64,000 bases of DNA from contig NZ_JALJRZ010000006.1 of the NCBI RefSeq assembly GCF_024519435.1, positions 124,001-188,000 on the forward strand, read 5' to 3'. The stretch's first letter is position 1. Each line of letters opens with the position of its first letter. The notes beneath the pieces are model-generated. The model was not told the DNA's origin and searched no databases. It saw only the letters and a list, made by a program, of their open reading frames with translations. A program made the position numbers and the translations under genes. Source of the stretch: Terrabacter sp. Ter38. GTDB taxonomy: Bacteria > Actinomycetota > Actinomycetes > Actinomycetales > Dermatophilaceae. Positions 35,201 through 44,109 of this stretch are shown in pieces.

Positions 35201-35375
35201 AGACGTCGACCAGCATGCGAAGGTTCGCGGGCCATGCCTCGACGGGGCCGAGGTGCGTCGCCGACCAGTCGGTGCGACGAAAGAGGTCGAGCATCTCGCC
35301 CTGGCGCGGCACACCGTCGTGCGGGCTGACCAGGGGGGCGCCCGAGGGGCCGCCCTCGGGGTGGTGCGGGGTCAC
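32235..35375 (-). CDS. Hybrid histidine kinase-receiver with C-terminal ANTAR RNA-binding domain
   Basis: 1046 residues, no membrane segment. In order: PAS-like domain (about 20-150, PMLVCWGPDLSMLYNDGYRDLLGE), GAF-like region (about 160-290), HisKA with His314 in VSHELRTPLTLIAG, HATPase (about 425-545, GAGIGLSLVRQLVDLLGG), receiver with Asp638 in VLADVMMPRMDG, a second PAS (about 710-840), GAF-like (about 860-975), and ANTAR (985-1039, ESHRLIGHAVGVLIERHRI). It therefore holds sensor, kinase, receiver and RNA-binding output in one chain. GTG 35375 was chosen for its GGAGGT ribosome site. Its stop is followed by a hairpin and the GAF-ANTAR gene. Confidence 0.92.
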   Translation of the reverse strand: MTPHHPEGGPSGAPLVSPHDGVPRQGEMLDLFRRTDWSATHLGPVEAWPANLRMLVDVCLSSRFPMLVCWGPDLSMLYNDGYRDLLGESKHPGAWGRPIREVWPEIWDVIGPMLHGVASGGPATWVEDELLVVDRYGFLEEAYFTWSFGAVHDDDGQVAGVLDIATETTAKVLAERRDEMSARLVASLADAETREDVRDRALEVLGSQVNDHLASAIRWHGEGDEPQSGAVDGHVVHVVPVVEPGLLEPSAYLLLTENPRRPWDAPLQVYAELCASHVAMALSAIRRLRDERGRSEALADLDVAKSDFFANVSHELRTPLTLIAGPVQDALASGGLDPEQRQRFELIRRNTDRLAGLVDRILDLTRVEAGAVEPHWVPADVEELTTGIAANFRPAIERMGLEFEVVCDDLDHEAYVDVDMFERILLNLLSNALKFTARGRISLCLTGDGDGYSVSVTDTGIGIAEKDLDLVFDRFRQLDRGDDRRSREGAGIGLSLVRQLVDLLGGRVAVRSQPGHGSTFTVSLPWGRAAERVALRPSIRPRSAESFINEANSWVIRDEVAAEMESATDGAAHLPGPASPTPRPDEVRPTLLVVEDNHDMRDYIARHCVVDYDVVSVRDGVEALDHLRTRRPSIVLADVMMPRMDGLTLVREIRAEPSLRDLPVVLLSARAGVEASTTGLLEGADDYVVKPFQPEELRARLAANLLRARSRSRDAAWLRAILGAIQEPFVVVDGEGLVVQVNDVFTRTFGWSLADGPLVPPYPWWIPESESPDERREHGRRMELLRSGRPVDDDRYRILRRGGGEAWVHIRSASVPATAEHEGFVIVVVRDETREHESRMRRELAARIAVDLAVAEELDQVLATAVTGFTVLFDGAVTLAVSPTKGEAVVLSPRGRVAVDDLEPGPRRGLESSPHSHDVLVGDKREGLLLLPTAHESDCRGWVQFDEPRLVSSDELIVGDLLAQSLGQAVDRVVARQARAQKERQLEQAIESHRLIGHAVGVLIERHRITATQSFEMLRQASLNRNVKLREIAARVVESGQDPDQA

Positions 35376-35403
35376 TCGACCTCCGGGACTGGGGTCACGA
35401 AGC

Positions 35404-35422
35404 TGCCGCCGGCGGCATCCTA
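35404..35422 (-). promoter_or_regulatory. Promoter and palindrome of the hybrid kinase gene
   Basis: A TAGGAT -10 box on the minus strand (35422-35417) is followed directly by the perfect 14-base palindrome TGCCGCCGGCGGCA (35404-35417) at the expected transcription start. The palindrome may be an operator or an early RNA hairpin. Confidence 0.4.
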
Positions 35423-35492
35423 CGACGGCATGCCCCGTCTGCTCGAGGCGAGCACAGTCTGACACACGCGAGAAGTGCCGGGAGTCGGGACG

Positions 35493-35945
35493 CTAACGTT
35501 CCGGCCGCCAGACGACGAGGGCCTGCGACGACGGCGCACGTGGGGGTCGCTGCCCCCGGCGGACCGCGACGACCTCGCCACGTGAACCGACCGCGAAGAC
35601 CCGGGCGCCGGCCGAGAGGGCAGCCTGGGCGGCCGCCAGCTCGGTGGCGAGCTCCTCGACCCGTGACCGAAGGGCGGTCACGTGGTTCTCGAGGTCGAGG
35701 ATGCGCTGGATGCCGGCCAGCGAGACACCCTCCTGCGAGAGGCGCTGCACCTCGCGGAGCAGCTCGACGTCGCGGGTGCTGTAGCGCCGTCCGCCACCGC
35801 GCGTGCGCGACGGGGAGACGAGGCCGAGCCGGTCGTACTGACGCAGCGTCTGCGCGTGCATGCCGGCCAGCTCGGCCGCGACGGAGATGACGAAGACGGG
35901 TGCGTCGTCGTCGTGCCCGCCGGGGCGGGCGCTCTTGCGGGCCAT
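35493..35945 (-). CDS. hspR: HspR heat-shock repressor (MerR family)
   Basis: 150 residues. MerR-type winged HTH: VFVISVAAELAGMHAQTLRQYDRLGLVSPSRTRGGGRRYSTRDVELLREVQRL, then a helical dimer region. HspR binds HAIR elements with DnaK as co-repressor, closing a feedback loop on chaperone level. It is last in dnaK-grpE-dnaJ-hspR, 17 bases behind dnaJ. ATG 35945 has GAGG upstream; GTG 35954 in frame is an alternative. HAIR sites are present before both dnaK and clpB. Confidence 0.93.
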   Translation of the reverse strand: MARKSARPGGHDDDAPVFVISVAAELAGMHAQTLRQYDRLGLVSPSRTRGGGRRYSTRDVELLREVQRLSQEGVSLAGIQRILDLENHVTALRSRVEELATELAAAQAALSAGARVFAVGSRGEVVAVRRGQRPPRAPSSQALVVWRPER

Positions 35946-35962
35946 CGTCGTCACCTCGCTCG

Positions 35963-36973
35963 TCAGGCTCGGGCGCGCTGGAAGAGGTCGGCGCGGGGGT
36001 CGTGACCGTCCTCGGCGGCAGCCATCTTCTCGACGGCCTCACGGGCCTCGTCGGTCAGTCGCTGCGGCACGACGACCTGCACGCGGGCCAGCAGGTCGCC
36101 GACGTGGTCGCCCCGTTTGACGCCGCGACCCTTGAGCCGCAGGACGCGGCCGCTCGGGGTGCCGGGTGCGACCTTGACCTTGACCGACCCGCCGTCGAGC
36201 GTCGGGACCGCCACGGTCGCGCCGAGCGCGGCCTCCGCGAAGGTGACGGGAAGGTCGAGGGTGAGGTTGTCGCCGTCGCGGCCGTAGACCGGGTGCTTGT
36301 CGACGGCCACCGTCAGGATGAGGTCACCGGCCGGCGCGCCGGGGTCGCCCTGGCGGCCCTTGCCACGCAAGCGGATCCGCTGGCCGTCCTTGACGCCTGC
36401 GGGGATGCGGGCGGTGATGCGGCCGAGGTCGGGAGAGCTGAGCGAGACCGTCGAGCCCTCGACGGCGTCACGGAAGCCGATGTGCGTGCTCGCCTGGACG
36501 TCGGCCCCGGGGCGCGGACCGGCGGTCGCGCCGTAGCCGCCGTAGCCGGCGCCGGGCGCTGCACCGCCGAACATCTGCCCGAGGATGTCCTCGAGGTTGG
36601 GCTGGCCGCCGGCGCCACCGGTGTCGAAGCGCACGCGCTGCCCACCGGGACCGCCCGCGCCGCCGAAGGCGGAGAAGATGTCCTCGAAACCGGCGCCCTG
36701 GCCACCCGCGCCGCCCGCGGTGAAGCGGGCACCGCCGTGCGACATCGCCCGGATCGCGTCGTACTCGCGCCGCTTCTCGGGGTCCGAGAGGACGGCATAC
36801 GCCTCCCCGACCTCCTTGAAGCGCTCCTCCGCCTTGGGGTCGCCGACGTTGTGGTCGGGGTGCATCGTCCGCGCTACCTTGCGGTACGTCTTCTTGATCG
36901 TCGCGGCGTCGGCGTCCTGGGGCACGCCGAGGATCGCGTAGAAGTCCTTCTCGAACCAGTCCTGACTAGCCAT
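35963..36973 (-). CDS. dnaJ: DnaJ co-chaperone lacking the zinc-finger domain
   Basis: 336 residues. J-domain (1-70) with HPD in ARTMHPDHNVGD, a Gly/Phe/Ala-rich linker (about 75-160), then the two C-terminal beta domains (ASTHIGFRDAVEGSTVSLSSP to the end). The CxxCxGxG repeats of class A DnaJ are absent; there is no cysteine at all in the middle, so it is a class B (CbpA/DnaJB) type. In mycobacteria the dnaJ in this operon position has the zinc finger. It stimulates DnaK ATPase. A strong hairpin separates it from grpE. Confidence 0.93.
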   Translation of the reverse strand: MASQDWFEKDFYAILGVPQDADAATIKKTYRKVARTMHPDHNVGDPKAEERFKEVGEAYAVLSDPEKRREYDAIRAMSHGGARFTAGGAGGQGAGFEDIFSAFGGAGGPGGQRVRFDTGGAGGQPNLEDILGQMFGGAAPGAGYGGYGATAGPRPGADVQASTHIGFRDAVEGSTVSLSSPDLGRITARIPAGVKDGQRIRLRGKGRQGDPGAPAGDLILTVAVDKHPVYGRDGDNLTLDLPVTFAEAALGATVAVPTLDGGSVKVKVAPGTPSGRVLRLKGRGVKRGDHVGDLLARVQVVVPQRLTDEAREAVEKMAAAEDGHDPRADLFQRARA

Positions 36974-37026
36974 GGCGCACCTCCTCGTTCACGGTGACTC
37001 TCACGCTGCTCCCATCATCGGGTATG

Positions 37027-37054
37027 CCGCCGGGCTGCGTGCGCAGCCCGGCGG
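37027..37054 (-). terminator. Strong intercistronic hairpin between grpE and dnaJ
   Basis: Perfect 13-base stem CCGCCGGGCTGCG / CGCAGCCCGGCGG with a 2-base loop, beginning 9 bases after the grpE stop. No T-tract. It may be a partial terminator, a processing site or a stability element that sets dnaJ-hspR below dnaK-grpE. A GGCATAC copy follows it on the minus strand. Confidence 0.6.
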
Positions 37055-37062
37055 TGGACGTC

Positions 37063-37754
37063 TCAGGCGGGGTCGGCAACCGAGACCCGGGCGGCGCGGA
37101 CGAGCCGGTCGCCGACGCGGTAGCCGGGCTGGAGCACCTGGACGACGGTGGTGCCGGTCGTACCCTCGGGCAGCTCGGCCTCGACGTGCATGAGGGCCTC
37201 GTGCACGTTGGGGTCGAACTCCTGACCGACCTCGCCGAGACGCTCGACGCCGAAGCGTCCGAGGGTCGCCTCGAGCTTGTCGGCGATCGCGGCGAAGGGA
37301 CCGCCGGCGAGGTCGCCGGCCTGGCGGGCCATGTGAATGTCGTCGAGGACCGGGAGCAGGGACTCGACGACGCTACCGACCGCGGTGTGACGGATGACCT
37401 CACGGTCGCGGTCCACGCGCTTCTTGTAGTTGACGTACTCGGCCTGCAGTCGCTGCAGGTCGGCCAGCAGCGTCGCCGCCATGGTGTCCTCCTCGGCGAG
37501 GGCCGTGCCCTCGGTCTCCGAGGACGCACCGGCGGCGCCCCTCTCGTTGGAGTCGGGTGCGGTGTGGTCGAACTCGTCCTCACCACCGGGCTCGGACGAC
37601 GCGCCGGCACCGCCCTCGTAGTACGTGTGATGGCGCTCGCCGTGGGCGGAGTCTGCCCGCGGCGGGGTGCCGGCGGCGTCGCCGCCGGCACCCGTCGCGC
37701 CCGTTGCGGTCACGTCAGGCTGTTCGCCGGGCGCGCCGTGCTTCCGGGACTCGG

Positions 37755-37758
<4 letters not shown>
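37063..37758 (-). CDS. grpE: GrpE nucleotide exchange factor
   Basis: 231 residues. A long disordered N-terminal region (about 1-90, Gly/Ala/Ser/Glu-rich) precedes the GrpE coiled coil and beta domain: [52 protein letters not shown] and [21 protein letters not shown]. It exchanges ADP on DnaK. GTG overlaps the dnaK stop by four bases, so the two are translated together. Confidence 0.96.
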
Positions 37759-39668
<1,910 letters not shown>

Positions 39669-39736
39669 GGGTGACTCCTTGATGATCTAGGTGGAGACCG
39701 TGGTGCTGGTGGTCCGGGTGAAACAGGTCCTCGCTC

Positions 39737-39766
39737 AATCTGCTCCCGCTCCGACGTGATTGTCAA
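39737..39766 (-). promoter_or_regulatory. dnaK promoter
   Basis: Minus-strand TTGACA (-35, 39766-39761) and CAGATT (-10, 39742-39737) with an 18-base spacer, about 70 bases before the dnaK start. Confidence 0.6.
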
Positions 39767-39782
39767 AACCGGACTCGCAAAT

Positions 39783-39803
39783 CTTGCGTTCACTCGACTC
39801 AAC
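39783..39803. promoter_or_regulatory. HAIR-like (HspR) element upstream of dnaK
   Basis: CTTGCGT-N7-ACTCAAC, two mismatches from consensus and sharing ACTCAAC with the clpB site. It lies just upstream of the -35 box rather than on the -10, so repression geometry differs from clpB. Confidence 0.75.
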
Positions 39804-39934
39804 TCTGGGCATCCCGCGATTGTTCCCACTCGCTCGGACGAATCCCGGGCGGGACCACGACATCGAGACCGGGCGCGTGCGACCTGCGCCGGCGCACAGG
39901 CAGGCTGGCTAGCGTCGGGACCGGAGGTGGCCCC

Positions 39935-41221
39935 ATGCAGACCCAGACGACCCGCACGGTGCGCACCGCACTCGCGGCGGCCGTCGCCCTCGGCCTGACC
40001 GGCGTCTCGGCGGCCGCCTGCTCCCCCGCGGTCTCGACCACGGCCGGTGCCACGACCACAGGCACGTCCTCGACGTCGTCACCGACGGCCTCGACGGTCA
40101 CGACCACGAGCGCGCAGACCTCGAGCGCACACGCGGGGACGACGCGGACGCCCTCGGCGACGTCGAGCGGGCCGGCCACCCCGACGGGTGCGCCACCCAC
40201 CTCGGCGCCGGGGCGGGCGACCGGGACGGCGACGGTCGTGCGCACCCTGGCCGCCGGGATCGACGTGCCGTGGGGCCTCGCCCGGCTGCCCGACGGGACC
40301 GTCCTCGTCTCGGCGCGCGACAGCTTCCGGGTCTACCGGCTCGACGTCGCGGCTGCCCGGCTGACCCGGGTCGGCACGGTGCCGGGCGTCGTCTCGAACG
40401 TCGCACAGCAGGGTGAGGCGGGCCTGCTCGGCATCGCCGTCTCGCCCGCCTTCACCCGCGACCACCTCGTCTACGCCTACTACTCCACCGCGAGGGACAA
40501 CCGCATCGCGGCGATCCCGTGGGACCCGTCCGCACCCGCCGGTCGGCAGCTCGGCACGCCGCGGGTGCTCGTCACAGGGATCCCGCACAACGTGCACCAC
40601 AACGGCGGTCGCCTCGCCTTCGGGCCGGACGGCTACCTCTACGCGACGACCGGCGAGGCGCAGCAGCCGGCGCTGGCCCAGGACACGGGCTCGCTCGGGG
40701 GCAAGATCCTGCGGATGACGACCACGGGACGCCCGGCCCCGGGCAACCCCTTCGGGACGCTCGTGTGGTCCTACGGCCACCGCAACGTCCAGGGCATCGC
40801 GTGGGACTCCGGCGGGCGCCTCTGGGCCTCCGAGTTCGGTGACCACAGCGAGGACGAGCTCAACCTCATCCGCCCCGGCCGCAACTACGGCTGGCCACAG
40901 ACGGAGGGGCGCACGAGTCGGGCGGGCATCACGGGTCCCGTGGCCCAGTGGGGCCCGCCGGAGGACTCGCCGAGCGGGATCGCGATCGCCCGGGGATCGG
41001 TCTGGATGGCGGCGCTGCGCGGGCAGCGGTTGTGGCGGATCCCCCTCGACGGCGCCGGGACGGCGGCGACGCCCCAGGACTTCCTCGTCGGCCGCTACGG
41101 GCGGCTGCGCAGCGTGCTCACTGTCGGACCGGACACCCTCCTCGTGACGACGAGCAACCGCGACGGCCGGCAGAGCCCGGGGGCAGGCGACGACCGCATC
41201 CTGCTCGTCCGGGTGACCTGA
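39935..41221 (+). CDS. PQQ-dependent sugar dehydrogenase (glucose/sorbosone family) lipoprotein
   Basis: 428 residues. Signal peptide with lipobox AAAC (Cys29), a Ser/Thr-rich linker (about 30-95), then a six-bladed propeller of the soluble glucose dehydrogenase type: DVPWGLARLPDGTVLVS, GEAGLLGIAVSPAF, VHHNGGRLAFGPDGYLYATTGE, YGHRNVQGIAW and EDELNLIRPGRNYGWP, which hold the PQQ and calcium contacts of the family. It would oxidise sugars or related alcohols outside the membrane. ATG 39935 has a GGAGG site, and a TAGCGT -10 box lies at 39910-39915. No PQQ synthesis genes are in the window. Confidence 0.88.
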   Translation: MQTQTTRTVRTALAAAVALGLTGVSAAACSPAVSTTAGATTTGTSSTSSPTASTVTTTSAQTSSAHAGTTRTPSATSSGPATPTGAPPTSAPGRATGTATVVRTLAAGIDVPWGLARLPDGTVLVSARDSFRVYRLDVAAARLTRVGTVPGVVSNVAQQGEAGLLGIAVSPAFTRDHLVYAYYSTARDNRIAAIPWDPSAPAGRQLGTPRVLVTGIPHNVHHNGGRLAFGPDGYLYATTGEAQQPALAQDTGSLGGKILRMTTTGRPAPGNPFGTLVWSYGHRNVQGIAWDSGGRLWASEFGDHSEDELNLIRPGRNYGWPQTEGRTSRAGITGPVAQWGPPEDSPSGIAIARGSVWMAALRGQRLWRIPLDGAGTAATPQDFLVGRYGRLRSVLTVGPDTLLVTTSNRDGRQSPGAGDDRILLVRVT

Positions 41222-41240
41222 GCCCTCGGATCAACAGGCA

Positions 41241-41276
41241 AGACTGGACAGTCTGGACTGACGATTTCTAGTCTGG
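41241..41276. promoter_or_regulatory. MarR operator and leaderless promoter
   Basis: Perfect inverted repeat AGACT-N4-AGTCT (41241-41254), overlapping AGTC-N2-GACT (41250-41259), and a direct repeat AGTCTGG at 41250 and 41270, exactly 20 bases apart. The second copy contains the -10 box TAGTCT (41269-41274), seven bases before ATG 41282. A dimer here would cover -35 to -10, fitting MarR autoregulation. Confidence 0.65.
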
Positions 41277-41281
41277 GGTTC

Positions 41282-41812
41282 ATGGCACCCCGCAGCGGCC
41301 CGACGCGCCCGAGCCCGGCCCCGAGTCGTGCCGCCAGCCCTGCCCCCAGCCCTGCCCCCAGCCCTGCCCACGGTTCGCGCGCGATCGCGCCGACTGCCGC
41401 ACGCGCCGCCCACGACGTCCGGGTCACCTTCAGCCGGCTGCGCCGCCGCCTCCGCGACGTGGCCGAGCTCGACGGCCTCACGCCCTCCCAGACCGCCGTG
41501 CTGAGCCGGCTCCTCGGCGACGGGGACGCCACGGCCAGCGCCCTCGCCGCAGGCGAGCAGGTGCGACCGCAGTCGATGGCCGCGACCCTGGCCGTGCTCG
41601 AGGAGCGTGGTCTCGTGGCGCGGCGCCCCGACCCCACCGACGGCCGTCGCCAGCTCGTCGCCCTCACGCCGGAGGGCCGCAGCCGCATCGACGTCAGCCG
41701 GGCCGCCCGGGAGGAGTGGCTCTCCCGCGCCCTCACCGACCACTTCACCGAGGCCGAGCGACACACCGTCCTCGAGGCGATGGTGCTGCTCGACCGCCTC
41801 TCGCGCCGATGA
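41282..41812 (+). CDS. MarR-family transcriptional regulator
   Basis: 176 residues. About 45 N-terminal residues are Pro/Ser/Ala repeats, partly from a 12-base tandem repeat (three copies, 41335-41370). The MarR winged HTH follows: LTPSQTAVLSRLLGDGDATASALAAGEQVRPQSMAATLAVLEERGLVARRPDPTDGRRQLVALT. It should repress itself and the MFS gene to which it is coupled by an ATGA overlap, with drug-like ligands releasing it. Leaderless start supports ATG 41282 despite the odd N-terminal tail. Confidence 0.9.
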   Translation: MAPRSGPTRPSPAPSRAASPAPSPAPSPAHGSRAIAPTAARAAHDVRVTFSRLRRRLRDVAELDGLTPSQTAVLSRLLGDGDATASALAAGEQVRPQSMAATLAVLEERGLVARRPDPTDGRRQLVALTPEGRSRIDVSRAAREEWLSRALTDHFTEAERHTVLEAMVLLDRLSRR

Positions 41813-43266
41813 GGCGGGTCCCCTCCTCCGGCCGCTTCGACCGGCGTCTCGTCGCGCCGATGGTCCTCGGTTCGGTGCTCAACCCGGTCAACTCCTCGAT
41901 GCTCGCCGTCGCGCTCGTCCCGATCGGCCTCGCGCTCGACGCTCCCCCGTCCGAGACCATCTGGCTCGTCTCGGCGCTCTACCTCGCCACTGCCGTGGGT
42001 CAGCCCGTCGTCGGGCGGCTCGTCGACCTCCACGGCCCTCGACGCCTCTACCTCGCCGGGACCGCTCTCGTCGGCCTGGCGGGCATCCTCGGCGCGCTCG
42101 CGCCGTCACTCGGGGTCCTCGTGCTCGCCCGGGTGATCCTCGGGATCGGCACGTGCGCGGCCTACCCCGCCTCGATGGTGCTCATCCGCAGCGAGTCGGT
42201 GCGCACCGGCACCGACTCGCCCGCCGGCGTCCTCGCCGCGCTCTCGGTCGCCAACCAGACGGTGGCCGTCATCGGCCCGACGCTCGGCGGCCTGCTCATC
42301 GGGCTCGGTGGCTGGCGCACGATCTTCACCGTCAACGTGCCGCTGGCGATCGCCTGCCTCGTCCTGGGCTCGCTGCGCCTCCCCCGCGACGAGCAGCTGC
42401 ACCGCGATGCCGGGGCGGCCCGACCCCGCGGGCTCGACGTCGCCGGCATGGTCCTCTTCGCCGTCACGCTGACCGCGCTGCTGCTCTTCCTCATGGAGCC
42501 CACGCCGGCGCACTGGCCGTTGCTGCTCGTCGCCGCCGTGGCCGGCACGGGACTGGCGGTGCGCGAGCAGCGCGCCGACGACCCCTTCATCGACGTACGC
42601 GTCCTCGCCGGCAACGGTCCCCTGCTCGCGACGTACGTGCGTCAGCTGCTCGCCTTCACCGTGAGCTATGCCTTCCTCTACGGCTTCACGCAGTGGCTCG
42701 AGCAGGGTCGAGGTCTCTCCGCCACCGGCGCCGGGCTCGCGCTGCTGCCGATGTTCGTCGTCGCCATCACCGTCACGTCGGTCTTCGGCCGACGCGAGCA
42801 GGTCCGCGGCAAGCTCCTCGTCGGCGGGGCGCTGCAGGTCCTCGCCTGCCTCGGGCTGCTCCTGCTCCACGACGACTCCCCGCTGTGGCTCGTCGTCGCC
42901 GTCGTCGCCGTGGTCGGGGTGCCGCAGGGGCTCATCGGCCTGGCGAACCAGAACGCCCTCTACCGTCAGGCCGACCCCCACCGCCTCGGCTCGTCCGCCG
43001 GCCTGCTGCGCACCTTCATGTATCTCGGCGCGATGCTCGCCGCCGCCGCCAACGCGGCAGCCTTCCCCGACCGCGCCGACACCGCGGGCCTGCACGAGCT
43101 CGCCGTCGTGCTCACCGTCGTCGCCGTCCTGCTCCTGCTCATGTCGGCCCTGGACCGCTCCCTGGGCCGCCGTCGACCCACCGGCTCGTCCGTCCCCAGC
43201 GCCCCCGCGACACCCCCGACCCGAGAGGCAAGCCACCCCCGACCTCGGCGCCGGCAGCCCGGCTAG
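41809..43266 (+). CDS. MFS multidrug exporter (DHA2 type)
   Basis: 485 residues, about 14 transmembrane helices. Motif A GQPVVGRLVDLHGPRRLYLAG, motif C-like VANQTVAVIGPTLGGLLIGLGGWRTIF in helix 5, as in EmrB/QacA-type proton antiporters. Controlled with the preceding MarR. Its stop TAG shares the palindrome CTAG (43263-43266) with the stop of the nucleotidyltransferase gene on the other strand. Confidence 0.9.
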   Translation: MRRVPSSGRFDRRLVAPMVLGSVLNPVNSSMLAVALVPIGLALDAPPSETIWLVSALYLATAVGQPVVGRLVDLHGPRRLYLAGTALVGLAGILGALAPSLGVLVLARVILGIGTCAAYPASMVLIRSESVRTGTDSPAGVLAALSVANQTVAVIGPTLGGLLIGLGGWRTIFTVNVPLAIACLVLGSLRLPRDEQLHRDAGAARPRGLDVAGMVLFAVTLTALLLFLMEPTPAHWPLLLVAAVAGTGLAVREQRADDPFIDVRVLAGNGPLLATYVRQLLAFTVSYAFLYGFTQWLEQGRGLSATGAGLALLPMFVVAITVTSVFGRREQVRGKLLVGGALQVLACLGLLLLHDDSPLWLVVAVVAVVGVPQGLIGLANQNALYRQADPHRLGSSAGLLRTFMYLGAMLAAAANAAAFPDRADTAGLHELAVVLTVVAVLLLLMSALDRSLGRRRPTGSSVPSAPATPPTREASHPRPRRRQPG

Positions 43267-43272
43267 CTGCCG
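43252..43272. terminator. Bidirectional hairpin over shared stop codons
   Basis: CGGCAGC-N7-GCTGCCG, perfect 7-base stem that contains both stop codons (CTAG) of the two converging genes in its loop and arm edge. Confidence 0.5.
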
Positions 43273-44105
43273 ACGACCCGGTGCTGCCCGAACGCTGCGC
43301 GCAGCGGGGCGAGGTCGGCGCCGGGCACGTGCTCGTGCGCGAGGTCGTACGTCTCCTCGACGAGGGCGACCAACGTCGCGACAGCGTCGTGCGGGGCCGC
43401 GACGAGGAGCGACCGCATGCGCTCGACGAGACGGTCGGGGCGGTGGGCGAGCAGCGTCGCCTCGCGGTCGAGCCACTTGTGGAAGGGATGCGGCATCCAC
43501 ACCCGGTTGATCGCGAAGAGCGCGTCGAGCACGCCCTGCACGCCGTCGAGCAGGTCGCGGTGGAGCAGCACGACGTCGTCCCGGGCCGCGAGCATCTCGA
43601 GCCGCTCCCGGGGCCTCAGGTCGAGGGCCTCGAGCACCTGGGCGACGGCCAGCGGCTCCGGGTAGTCGTCGCACCGGGTCCGCCACGCGTCGATGACCGC
43701 GCGGCCGTGCAGGGGTATGCCGTCGCGCAGGGCCGTGACGCGGACCTGCAGCTCCGCGTCGGTGTCGCCCGCGAGCACGCGCTCGAGATAGGTGTCGATG
43801 GTCGACGTGACGAAGCCGCTGACGTCGGTCTTGACGCCGCCGACGAGCAGGCCGTCGGCCCACTCGTGGTCGTCCTCCTCCGCATACACGCGGGTGAGCC
43901 CGGCGCCCTCGATCGCCGCCTCGCGGTCCGCGACGGTCGGCGGGGACGACCAGTAGACGTCGAGCTCGATGTCGGACGCCTCGTCGGCGATCCCGCGCGC
44001 CACGGACCCGCCGATGAGGGCGGCTGCGACCTTGGGGTTCGCGGCATACGCCCGGACCGCCTTGCCCGCCAGCGCGATCCGCCGCTCGACCTCAACCACG
44101 GCCAT
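43263..44105 (-). CDS. Nucleotidyltransferase-domain protein
   Basis: 280 residues. N-terminal NTase fold with AALIGGSVARGIADEASDIELDVYW (GGSxxRG and a D-x-E metal pair), followed by a helical domain of DUF4037-like character (about 130-280; WMPHPFHKWLDREATLLAHRPDRL). Such proteins adenylylate small molecules, tRNA-like targets or antibiotics; the substrate is unknown. It lies four bases from the phosphodiesterase gene on the same strand and converges on a multidrug exporter, but a resistance role is only a guess. Confidence 0.8.
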   Translation of the reverse strand: MAVVEVERRIALAGKAVRAYAANPKVAAALIGGSVARGIADEASDIELDVYWSSPPTVADREAAIEGAGLTRVYAEEDDHEWADGLLVGGVKTDVSGFVTSTIDTYLERVLAGDTDAELQVRVTALRDGIPLHGRAVIDAWRTRCDDYPEPLAVAQVLEALDLRPRERLEMLAARDDVVLLHRDLLDGVQGVLDALFAINRVWMPHPFHKWLDREATLLAHRPDRLVERMRSLLVAAPHDAVATLVALVEETYDLAHEHVPGADLAPLRAAFGQHRVVGS

Positions 44106-44109
44106 CCCG

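Noticed and set aside
41379-41395. A 17-base identity between the MarR coding region and the L,D-transpeptidase leader, GCGCGATCGCGCCGACT
   Set aside because: The shared core is a GC-rich palindrome likely to recur by chance at this base composition; no third copy seen.
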